Positions 32,285 to 41,073 of a stretch of 64,000 bases of DNA are shown here, one piece after another. Position 1 is the stretch's first letter. Every line of letters begins with the position of its first letter. The notes under the pieces are model-generated. The model ran no database searches, was not told the DNA's origin, and worked only from the letters and a program-made list of their open reading frames with translations. This stretch comes from Allomyces macrogynus ATCC 38327 (lineage: Eukaryota > Blastocladiomycota > Blastocladiomycetes > Blastocladiales > Blastocladiaceae): contig GG745383.1 in assembly GCA_000151295.1 (NCBI GenBank), positions 143,959 through 207,958 on the forward strand. Direction: 5' to 3'. The position numbers were made by a program, and so were the translations under genes.

Positions 32285-33385
32285 TCACTTGGCGCGCACC
32301 GGCAGCGCCGACCTCGCCTCGTCATCCATGGCGCGCAAATCTGCGACCAAGAATCGATACCACAGCGGGATCAGCGGCACCGTCGCCAAATGCCAGAGCG
32401 CGTGAGTATCCACCGTTTCCCAGCATACCGGCGCGAAATCGCCCACCTCGAGCAAACTCGCCGTTAGGAACAGCACCACGAACAGGAGCGCGTCGCGTGC
32501 GTAAGGTCGGTGCCGGTGTCGGACGGCCCACACGGCCCAGAGCAGGTGGTGCACAATCACCACGCCGATGTTGAATAGCATGTTGCCCGCGTAGTCGATT
32601 CGTGGGCCCGAGAGGAGGTGCACGTGCACGTGGTAGATGAACGCGGCGAGGGTGAGGATGATTGCGGGGAGTGGCGGGAAATGGACGACACGGGCGAGCG
32701 CCCATTGTAACGCGACGACCCCGGCGAGTGCCGCGCCCGCATAGTCGCCGCGCTCTGTGACGCGCGTGTCGCGCGCGTGGAATAGGACCGACCACAACCA
32801 CAGGTGCAGCGACGCGACCGCGTAAACGAGAACCCACGTCCGTCCTTTCGTGCCCGCGGGGGTCCACGGGCGCAAGTGCGAGACGCGACGCAGGCCGCGA
32901 AAGTGCTGCCACCCGTTCAGTAGCGAAAACAGGACCGATGCCGGTTCTTGCAATCCGAACAGGCGTCGGAACGCCCATTTGCCGTGGTACTGGTGCTCTG
33001 CGTTCGTGGCCGCCGCGTGCGCGCGCGTGCAGAGGTACTGGCAGTCGTCGCCGCAGTCCCATTGCGTGATGCGGAGGATGGGCGACAGGGAACAGGTGCC
33101 GGGCCATGTCGCGACGTGGTCGCGCGTGAACGTAAAGTGGCCGGCGTGGAAGTGGGCGGATCGGTCGGCGACACATTGCATGACGCAGGAACGCCAGCGC
33201 GGGTCGCGGTCGCCGGAGGAAGCATTGGTGAGGGTCGGGGCGGCGGTGAGGACCAGGACGAGGACGAAGAACACGGCGGCTGCGAGTGATCTTGCAAGGG
33301 AGCTGCGTCGTTGGGTATTGGTGGCGCCGGGCCACACGGGCTTCGTGGGATCGGTTGACGAGGTGCTGATCTCTCGGAAAGTCAT
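32285..33385 (-). CDS. PER1: PER1/PGAP3 family GPI-anchor remodelling protein
   Basis: ER membrane protein that removes the sn-2 acyl chain of GPI anchors during lipid remodelling. 366 residues, single exon. It opens with a signal-anchor (SSLARSLAAAVFFVLVLVL), then a lumenal Cys-rich part (GDRDPRWRSCVMQC, ITQWDCGDDCQYLCTR), KWAFRRLFGLQEPASVLFS, and about seven membrane helices. The CREST-superfamily hydrolase motifs are visible: S-x3-H in WSVLFHARDTR, Asp in ERGDYAG, and H-x3-H in THALWHLATVP. So the active site is complete. The upstream in-frame extension to 33796 has no hydrophobic or conserved content and is ignored. A divergent gene for an ER thioredoxin-like protein starts 512 bp away. 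Confidence 0.93.
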   Translation of the reverse strand: MTFREISTSSTDPTKPVWPGATNTQRRSSLARSLAAAVFFVLVLVLTAAPTLTNASSGDRDPRWRSCVMQCVADRSAHFHAGHFTFTRDHVATWPGTCSLSPILRITQWDCGDDCQYLCTRAHAAATNAEHQYHGKWAFRRLFGLQEPASVLFSLLNGWQHFRGLRRVSHLRPWTPAGTKGRTWVLVYAVASLHLWLWSVLFHARDTRVTERGDYAGAALAGVVALQWALARVVHFPPLPAIILTLAAFIYHVHVHLLSGPRIDYAGNMLFNIGVVIVHHLLWAVWAVRHRHRPYARDALLFVVLFLTASLLEVGDFAPVCWETVDTHALWHLATVPLIPLWYRFLVADLRAMDDEARSALPVRAK

Positions 33386-33897
33386 TGCTGCAAGTTGCAA
33401 CTTCGTCGTGGGGAGGTCAGGGTGAGATTCCAGTCGACGTCGACGCCAATGCGGTGGTGGATGCCAGGATGGTGAGGAGAGGATGGGGGGGTGGGGCCCA
33501 GAGAACGACAGATCAGCGGCACAAACGGTCAGGCAGTTGCCGCTGGCGATGATTAGGCAGCCGATGCTTCTGCAGTCTGCTGTGGCGGAATGACGCAAAC
33601 CTTGGCATGAATGGCAAGCGCCTGGCCCTGCTTCCAAGTGCCTGGCCAGCCTGCCTTGGCAACGGCCGATGGGGCCGCAGGCACGGCCCAACCTCGACCA
33701 AACAAACCGCATCCTGCCGCGGCTCATCCATCCTCTCCAACTCTCGTCCGAGAACTCCCGTTGACGCTGGCGCCGCGCCGGCCACGAACCGCTCACGCAA
33801 CTTGCCGCACTCTGCTCGCCGCGCAGCTGCCATCGCGCCGCCGCCCAGGACCGACCGACAGACGCCCAGGAATCGAGCCACCACCAACCTCACCGCC
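33386..33897. promoter_or_regulatory. Divergent intergenic region PER1 / thioredoxin-like
   Basis: 512 bp between the ATGs of two divergent genes for secretory-pathway proteins. Shared regulation is possible but nothing in the sequence proves it. Confidence 0.45.
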
Positions 33898-34383
33898 ATG
33901 GCCCGCCCGCTCGCCGCGCTCCTGGCCGCCGTCGCCGTCTGCCTCGCGGCCGTCCTCATCGCGTCGGCCCCCACGGGCGCCAACGCCGCCGTGGCCCCCA
34001 ACGCGCCCGTCCGCGCCGACGGCCTGCTCGACTTGACGGCCTCTGATTTCGCGTCGCGGTCCTCGGCGCTCAACCAGGACGGCGCCTACTGGATGGTCAA
34101 TTTCATGAACGTCTCGTGCGGCTGGTCCAAGAAATTCGCGCCGCAGTACAAAGATTTCGCCAAGCATTCGAAACGCACGCAGAAAAAGGGGCTGCGCGTT
34201 GCGCAGATTGATTGCCAGGCGTTCCCGGACCCGTGCGACCAGTACGATATCGAGGGCACGCCGACCGTCTTGGTCTTGAAGAAGGGGAAGGTTGTGTTCG
34301 AGTATAACGGTGACGCGACGGCCGCGGCGCTCAAGGAGTTCACAGGTAAAGCCGCCGACAAGGACTTTGCCGACTGGCCGTAA
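33898..34383 (+). CDS. Secreted/ER thioredoxin-like protein with CGWS active-site variant
   Basis: 161 residues, one exon. Residues 1-30 form a signal peptide (MARPLAALLAAVAVCLAAVL). The rest is one thioredoxin fold: YWMVNFMNVSCGWSKKFAP (beta strand and active-site position), QYKDFAKHSKRTQKKGLRV, a QIDCQAFPDPCDQY segment, then YDIEGTPTVLVLKKGKVVF with the cis-Pro. The usual WCxxC is replaced by SCGWS, so only the first Cys remains. A second Cys pair (IDC, DPC) follows the central strand. No KDEL-type tail; it ends ADKDFADWP. It probably acts as a chaperone or mixed-disulfide partner, not as a classical oxidoreductase; this is inferred. An internal ATG upstream at 33607 is in frame but gives no signal peptide. 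Confidence 0.85.
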   Translation: MARPLAALLAAVAVCLAAVLIASAPTGANAAVAPNAPVRADGLLDLTASDFASRSSALNQDGAYWMVNFMNVSCGWSKKFAPQYKDFAKHSKRTQKKGLRVAQIDCQAFPDPCDQYDIEGTPTVLVLKKGKVVFEYNGDATAAALKEFTGKAADKDFADWP

Positions 34384-34828
34384 ACCAATGCCGTCGTCGC
34401 GTTTCGTTTGCGTTTTCGGTATTATTATTTTGGGTCGGTCGGCAGGCGAGCCCATCAACCGGCCTTTGTTCGCCTGCTCTTAGATCAGGTTTTTCTGTTT
34501 CTGTTTGTTTGCCTTCTCCACCGCCGCTGATCCGCGCGCGACGCCGCCGCCGCCGTTGCCATGGATCGCTCCCCACCATCATCATCCGTGTATCGATACA
34601 AATCCCCAGTTTTGTGCCCTTCCTTTTCACTCGTCTCCACCCACTTTTCGGAGCTCACCATCCGGTCACCTCGAGTCCGCACCTCGGCCGTCGTCATTAA
34701 TTCGCCAAAGAAGAACTGAAATGAAATGCATGTAACGGGCCCACCCACCTTCCTTCACCTCGCCATTACCGTCACTCAAAAAAACCATCCTCGCCACGGC
34801 CTTCTTCCCTTCAATCATGAGTCCGCGC
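34384..34828. other. Convergent 3' interval
   Basis: 445 bp between the stops of the thioredoxin-like gene and the RAB23-like gene, moderate GC. No gene or repeat is seen. Confidence 0.5.
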
Positions 34829-35986
34829 TCATCGTCCCGCCACACCTCCACCCAACCAGCCCGCCACTTTCCCCGCGGCCGCGACCACCGCCGACGACGC
34901 GCGCCGGCCCGACGACGCCCGCCGCCCGCTTGATCCGGTACTCCCCGTCGGACTCGCCGCGGCCTTGCGGTCAATCTCGCCGTCGACCGTGGTGAATGAA
35001 AGCGGCGTCGACGTGCGCGCACTCGGTGTACGTCGGCCCAGCGAGCCGGTCGGGAATGCGCGCGTGGGGGTGGATGGGGTCGGGTCGGGGGAGGTGGAAG
35101 CCAGAACGGGGGAGGGGGAGGGGAGCGGCGCACCGCCGTTGGGAGAGCGCGCTGACGATGGGCGCCGGCCGAGGGAGCCGGTGGGGAACGCGCGCGACGA
35201 TGGCGCGGGGATGTCGGCCGCGGCGGTGGCGGTGGGGGCGGGGTATTCGGCCGGTGGGGACGCGGTGCCGTTCGTCCGGCGCGGCTGCGGCGGGATAGGG
35301 TCGTCAGATGCCGCCGTCGCAGGTGCCGCGGTCGATCCGAGCGGCGCGCTCGCAAACGCGCGCCGTGACCCACGCGTCGGCGTCACCAGCTTGGCCTTGA
35401 CCGCAGGGACGACCGTCGGTGCCGGCGCCATCGCGCGCCGCATCGCCTCGGTCGCCAAATGCATAAACACGGCATCCACGTTCTGCCCCGACTTGACCGA
35501 GACTTGGAACAGCGGCAAATTCCACTCTTTCGCGAGCGCGGCCACTTCGCCCGGGCGCACTTTTGCTGCATCTTGCTCTGCAGCAACCAAGTAATCCACC
35601 TTGTTGAGCACCACCGCAACCGCCAAGTCCGGACACGTCGCGAGCACTTTCGCGCGCCACGCCGGCAGAGCGCGCAAGGACCCGCGGTCCGTGACGGAGC
35701 AACAGAGCGCGACCGCGTGTGCTCCCGCATAGTATTGTCGCGCCAGGGCGTCAAAGTCTTCTTGGCCCGCCGTGTCCCACAGTTGAAGGCGCGCGTCGCC
35801 GTACGGGGTGGCGACGGTGCGTTCGGCGAATTCGACCCCGACGGTCTTGCGGTACGCGCCGAGGGTGTTGGACAGAGTGGTGAAGCGCTTCACGAGCGAG
35901 GATTTGCCAACAGCGCCAGAACCGACGACGAGGATGCCCACGGGGGTTTCGAGGTCGGTGAAGGCGAGCGAGGCGGCGTCGGTCAT
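34829..35986 (-). CDS. RAB23-like small GTPase with long C-terminal extension
   Basis: 385 residues, single exon. The first ~185 residues are a Ras-superfamily G domain: GSGAVGKSSLVKRF (G1), YRKTVGVEFAERTV (switch I), LQLWDTAGQEDFDALARQYY (G3), VVLNKVDYL (G4), VSVKSGQNVDAVFMHLA (G5). The FDA after WDTAGQE, the GVxFxER motif and the SVKxxxNVxxVFxxLA end are typical of RAB23, which acts in ciliary membrane traffic and Hedgehog control in animals. The next 200 residues are Pro/Ser/Ala-rich with a repeated AFPTGSLGRR (two copies) and SSGRRASS repeats. The protein ends AGWLGGGVAGR, so the prenyl-accepting Cys normal for Rabs is absent. Membrane attachment must differ or be lost, unless a 3' exon is missed. 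Confidence 0.88.
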   Translation of the reverse strand: MTDAASLAFTDLETPVGILVVGSGAVGKSSLVKRFTTLSNTLGAYRKTVGVEFAERTVATPYGDARLQLWDTAGQEDFDALARQYYAGAHAVALCCSVTDRGSLRALPAWRAKVLATCPDLAVAVVLNKVDYLVAAEQDAAKVRPGEVAALAKEWNLPLFQVSVKSGQNVDAVFMHLATEAMRRAMAPAPTVVPAVKAKLVTPTRGSRRAFASAPLGSTAAPATAASDDPIPPQPRRTNGTASPPAEYPAPTATAAADIPAPSSRAFPTGSLGRRPSSARSPNGGAPLPSPSPVLASTSPDPTPSTPTRAFPTGSLGRRTPSARTSTPLSFTTVDGEIDRKAAASPTGSTGSSGRRASSGRRASSAVVAAAGKVAGWLGGGVAGR

Positions 35987-36478
35987 GGTCGTGGGCGGGA
36001 GCGTGGGGTGAGGTGGGAGATGGATGGCTGCGCGGGGCGGTGCTTAGAGAGGGAGCACGTCGGCGTCGAGGTCGGCGTTGGGAACGGGCTCGATACGGAA
36101 GTGGCCGCTTGTTGCTTGCTGGGCGGATCAGTTGCGGTCGGATCGGGCGACCAAAGTGCGCACGCAGCGCCAGGTCGTGAGCGATGGCCAGCCGAGCGCC
36201 GTCCACTCGCGCGCCGACGTCGTGCAGCGAGCCGCAAAGAGCGCGATGAAGCACAGTGGGGGCGGGAGACGCGCGTGTTGTCGAGTGCGAGACGACGTTC
36301 GTCCACGCGAGAGTCGCGTGGCGCGCGTGCCTTGCATCTCCACCGCGCGCATCTTCCATGGCTCTGATCTGATTCTTCGACGACGATCGCTTTGTCCCTC
36401 AAGACTCAACGTCGATCCCTTTCCTCTCAACGTCGATCGCGTCGCCAACAACACCAAAACCCCGCGAATCCCGCCACC
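35987..36478. promoter_or_regulatory. Divergent intergenic region RAB23-like / TPK
   Basis: 492 bp between the two divergent start codons. TPK has a strong start context (GCCACCATG). Confidence 0.45.
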
Positions 36479-37587
36479 ATGACCGAAACCAACCCGCTGC
36501 GAAACGGCACCCCGACTGCCGCGTTCCTGCACGTCCCCGCGGTCGCCGCTTTGCTCCCGCCGATCAACTTAAACGAACCCAACCACGGCCACCACGACCA
36601 CCTGGCCCTCATTATCGGCAACGCCCCCTCGTTCCCCCGCTCGCCCTCTTGCACCGTCTCTGGACGCGCGCCAAATACCGCCTCTGCGCCGGCGGCGGCG
36701 CCAACCGCCTATTCGACCTTGCGCCCCATTTAACCCCCCACGCACTCATCGGCGACCTCGATTCGGCCCGACCTGACGTACTCGCCAAGTTTCGCGCGCA
36801 TGGCACCCAGATCTTGGGGCCCGCCAAGTGCCAGAACTCGACGGATGTGATGAAGTGTCTTGCTGTTCTCGCAGAATGGGACGCGCGCGACCAGGTGGGG
36901 GTGGAAACGACGGTCGCGCCGTGCCGGTATTCCCCGCTCGCGTCCCCGAAGGCCATGGATGGCGTGGATGTTGTTTTGGTCGGGTTTACGGGTGGCCGTG
37001 CGGACCATGCGCTCGCTGTCTACTCGACGATCCTTGCGCATGTCGGGGCGGGTTGTGTGCCCGGGTTAAGGCGTCGGATCACGCTCGTGGATGGCGAGAA
37101 TGCGGTGGCGGTCTTGCCCGCGGGACGGTACGAGGTGACCGTGCCGAGAGGGTTTGGGCCGTATAGTGGGATCGTCCCGCTCGATGGGCCCGTTTACGTC
37201 CGCACCCGCGGGCTCGCGTGGGATTTGACCAAGCCGACGCGGTTGAGGATGGGTGGACTGGTGTCGGCATGCAAAATGTTTTCTGATGTGATGAAGGAAG
37301 GGGTGCCGCGGTGGGGTGGGGAGGAGGAAACGTTAGCGCGCAAGTACCCGCATTTGGTGGATGAGCGACCGCTGACAGAGGACGCGGAGCTCGCGAGTAT
37401 GTTGGCGCCGTGTTGTCCCGGGGATGCGGTTGAAGGGGAGTGGAGCGCGGAGGATATGGAAAGAGTGTTGGTGCGACGTGCGGAACGCGATGGGGGAGTG
37501 GCGTGGGGCGAGGGCGTGCGGCGCGTGTATATTGATGTGTCTGGTCCAATGGTGTGGAATGTTGAATTTGATCCGGATGCGATGTGA
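36479..37587 (+). CDS. THI80: Thiamin pyrophosphokinase, one apparent frameshift
   Basis: Makes thiamin diphosphate from thiamin and ATP in the cytosol. Frame 1 starts MTETNPLRNGTPTAAFLHVP and reaches DHLALIIGNAPSF; the rest lies in another frame: LHRLWTRAKYRLCAGGGANR, LFDLAPHLTPHALIGDLDS, NSTDVMKCLAVLAEWDARD, VVLVGFTGGRADHALAVYST, ITLVDGENAVAVL, GPYSGIVPLDGPV, TRGLAWDLTKPTRLRMGGLV and VSGPMVWNVEF. There is no GT-AG pair between the parts; one more C in the C5 run at 36634-36638 (or 36623-36627) joins them. The shift is therefore probably an assembly error. Both catalytic and thiamin-binding lobes are complete, although the usual CADGGANR reads CAGGGANR. About 370 residues after correction. 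Confidence 0.9.
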
Positions 37588-37718
37588 GTTTGATGTATGA
37601 GCGAGGTTCCCCACCCGTCAATTAGTCATGAATGGCCAAGGGAATCGTCCGTCATCCACGACGGCACTGGTTAGATGTCGTCAAGCACCCAAAACGCGAC
37701 CATGTTCTACAAATAGCA

Positions 37719-40595
37719 CTACGCCACATATCCTCCATCAACCCGCGCACGCTCCTCGGCCGCGGCCGCTTTTGCTGGCACCTCGCCAGCCAACACCGTA
37801 TCGTCGTTGCACTCCACGGCCGCTGACCGTTCGTCCCTGACCCGCGGCTCGACCTCGTCCTTCTCCACCTCCACCACCTTGCGCTCCGCCATATCCATCC
37901 TCTCCTCCTCTTCCCGCGCATCACGAACCCGCGCCGCCTGGGCCTCCTCCCGCATCACCCGCCGCGCCACCTGCTCATCACTTTCCCCCCGCTTCCCACT
38001 TTGCGGCGCGCGCTCTGCTGACTTGGTCACGTCCCGCAACACCGTCTTCAACTCGTCCGGCACTGGCCGCTCCTCCACCTCGTCATCAAACAACGCCACT
38101 TTGCGTTTGGGTCGCTTACCTACCGCAACCATCCGTTTCGCCGCCACCGTCGACGACAAGACGTTCAGCGCGTCCTCGATCGCGCGATTACACTGCGTCA
38201 AAACCCACTTACACTCATCCTCGGTCGACGCGGCAAACGTCACATGTCCGCCGTACCGCTGCCGCAGCCACAGGTACGTCATGATTGCGCGGTGCGTGTC
38301 CTCGAGAATCGCGAGTGTGTCGGACGTGTGCGCGTCGGCAAAGAGCGGGTCCGCGGCCAGTTGCGACAGCAGGGCGTCCGGGTCAGCGTCGGGGTCCGAG
38401 ATGGACGTTCGGATCGCGGCAATGGCAGATGTCGTCAGCGCCTTGTTGAGCGCGAGGTGAGGCAGGGCGAGGAGGGAGAGCAGGCGCAGCGGTTGGTCGC
38501 GCGCGTAGTGCGAGGCCAAGGCGTGCAGGACGCGCACGGCGTCCGGGGACCGGTCGTTCACGGGGGACAAGACGAATTGGAACCGGTCCCGAATCGACAT
38601 GGGGATATCTTGGATCGCGTCGGCCAAATTCTACACCCATCGTAGTTATCGCGTCAGTCTTGTTTCATCCCCCCCGCTGCGACCGAGCTGCGGGAAAGTA
38701 CCTTCTGCGCCTCGAGATTACACAACGAATACACCTCGCCATTCACGCGCGCGAGCGCCTCGAATTTCCCCAACAACCCGGCGAGCGTCTCGTTTGGCAA
38801 CTGGCCCGCGAACCGCTCAATCATTTCGACTGTTGGCTGCAATCCGGCCGACACGAGGTGCGGCGCATCGCGTTTCATGACGGCGCGAATGCGCGTCAAG
38901 TCGAGCGCGTTCAGTGCCGTCACTTTGCCTTCGCCGGACCCGCGGCCGAAACGGCCGGCACGGCCGGCGATTTGCTTGAGTTGTGAGATCGAGAGCATGC
39001 GCATGTCGGTGCCGTCGAATTTGGTGAGGGTTGAGAAGACGACGCGCTTGATGTTGCTAGGTTGCAGGGGATGGTCAGTGACGAAGAGCGCTTGCGGGAT
39101 TCCGGACCAGCACGTACAGGTTCAGCCCCATCCCGACCGCGTCGGTCGCGACCAAGACATGGTGATCCGCCTTCGGGTCATTGAACAGCCGTGCCTGCAT
39201 ACTGCGCGTTTCCGGCGGCAAAGCACCGTACACCACCGCGCACTTGAGTCCGGCCACCTCCTCAATCAAGTTCTTGAGCGTATACAAGTTGCGCCGTGAG
39301 AACGCGACGACACAGTCGCCCTTTTGAACGTCGGCCACCCCGCCCTCCAAACTACTCGCGGCAACGCGCAACGGACTCAGTCGTTCAAACTCGTTGATCA
39401 CGACCCGGTCGTTCGTCGCGCGGCACAGCTTTTCGACCACCGGGACAGCGGTGGCTTCGCCGCACAGGAAGATGCGTTTGGCGCGTAACCCCAAAAGGGC
39501 TTGTGTCCATGCCCACCCGCGGTGCTGGTCGCCGAGCATCTGGATCTCGTCGATGACCGCCACGTCGTACTCGCGCGTCAGGTCGGCCATTTCGATTGTG
39601 CACGAGGTGATCCCGGCGTGCGGGTCCCCGCGGCGCTCTTCGCCCGTGACCATCGTGCACGGGATGGATTGCGAGGTGAGGGTTTCGTAGACTTCGTGCG
39701 CGAGCAGGCGGAGCGGGCTAGGGTGGAGGGAGGAGGATGAGATGGCTGGTGGGAGGGAGGAGCGCGGAGGGAGGGGGGAAGGCGGATGGTACCCGCAGTA
39801 GATGCCCGACTCGGCCTTCTTGAGCTCTTCGAGCGCTTGGTAGGTCTTGCCCGAGTTGGTCGGACCCACGTTCATGATGATTTCGCTTGTGGGGCAGTAT
39901 CCACGTCGTCAGTCTGTTTCGTACGCATCATCTCCACCTCCATTGATTCGAATACGTACCGCTGCATCATGCGCGCGGCCGGGTACCACTCGGGCGGGTT
40001 GCGCAAATCCGACGTCTCGCACAAGTGGTTGAACATGGCGCGCTGGCCCTCAGGCACATAGTTTTGCAAGAACGTGACCCAGGCCTCGTCGAGTTTCGTG
40101 TACATGGCTACACTCCACCCACCTCCGATATCAGTCTCTCCTCCTTCCCCGGCTCTAAACCGCGCGAATCGTACCGAGCAACTGCCCCGGCGCCGTCTTG
40201 GCCGCGCCCATTCCAGACCCTTTCAACGACTTTGTAAACTGATCCAAGACCATCGTTGCCGCACGGTCCCGCAAACCGACTTCCGCGGCTTTCGAGAGGA
40301 TATTGCGCTCGTGCTGCCATTTGCGCAGGACTTGGTCGAGCGCGAGCGGGCGCGCTGGACGGGGCGGCGCCGCGGACGGGTCGAATTCGGGCGCCGCCGG
40401 GAAGGGGGGGAAGGCGTCGCGGTTGCGCCGGCGTGTGTAGGCGCTGCCGACGCGGTGTCGGCGTTGTGCGAGCGTCGACGAGGGGAGAAGGACTGCAGCG
40501 GCCGCGGCGGGGCGCAGGGACGGAGCGCGGAGGGAGTTGGCGGTGGAAGCGCCAGTGAGCGCGGCGGCGCGGCCGGTTGATCGTAGTGACCACAT
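37719..40595 (-). CDS. SUV3: Mitochondrial ATP-dependent RNA helicase SUV3
   Basis: DExH/D helicase of the mitochondrial RNA degradosome. Six exons join in frame: 40595-40175, 40107-39960, 39885-39793, 39717-39118, 39056-38702, 38630-37719; 842 residues. Introns are 60-80 nt with GTACG/GTACC/GTACT donors and TAG or AAG acceptors. Exon 1 encodes an Arg/Ser/Ala mitochondrial presequence (MWSLRSTGRAAALTGASTA). Then EIIMNVGPTNSGKTYQALEE (Walker A), LLAHEVYETL, VTGEERRGDP, VAVIDEIQMLGD (DEIQ), FLCGEAT, VVAFSRRNLYTLK, VYGALPPETRSMQA, LVATDAVGMGLNL, QIAGRAGRFGRGSG (motif VI) and the C-terminal SUV3 region DIPMSIRDRFQFVLSPVN with a tail rich in Glu/Arg. Convergent with TPK. Confidence 0.95.
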
Positions 40596-41073
40596 GGTGG
40601 TGCAGCAGAGGTCAAGTTGTTGGTCGTGCTGGTTGGGCTGGATTTGCTGGCGCAGTCGGTTCGTTGGCGAACAAAATGGCCCAAGTCTGGCTGGCTGGCG
40701 GGTGGACAAGCCTCGCCGGGTCGTCGCCGGGTCGTAAGGGTGCGCAGGCGGCCAACTGCCGTGCTGCTGGCGTTGTTGATTGCCGGTTGTTGGTTGTCGT
40801 TGGATGCCGGCTTCGAATCGACGAGGGCGACGGGGGAGGGGTGCAAGCGATCAGAGCGGCTGGCCGTCTTGTTTACCTCGTCACGCGTCAATCACGCTGC
40901 TTCGCACTGGCGCGGTTGCCTTGTGTCCCGCACCCAGCTTTTGACCTGCATCATTTCCGCGCCGGCCAACCGCACCACACCCCCAACCGCGCCGTCCAGC
41001 GCGCCATTACTAGACGCATTCGATTTTAAAGAATCAAAAGTATCCAAGGCCAGGGGTCCTGCGGCACCACGCG
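40596..41073. promoter_or_regulatory. Divergent intergenic region SUV3 / LRR-IQ gene
   Basis: 478 bp, moderate GC. No conserved frame. Confidence 0.4.

Noticed and set aside
33386..33796. N-terminal extension of PER1 to 33796
   Set aside because: It would put 137 unconserved residues before the signal-anchor and fill the divergent promoter.
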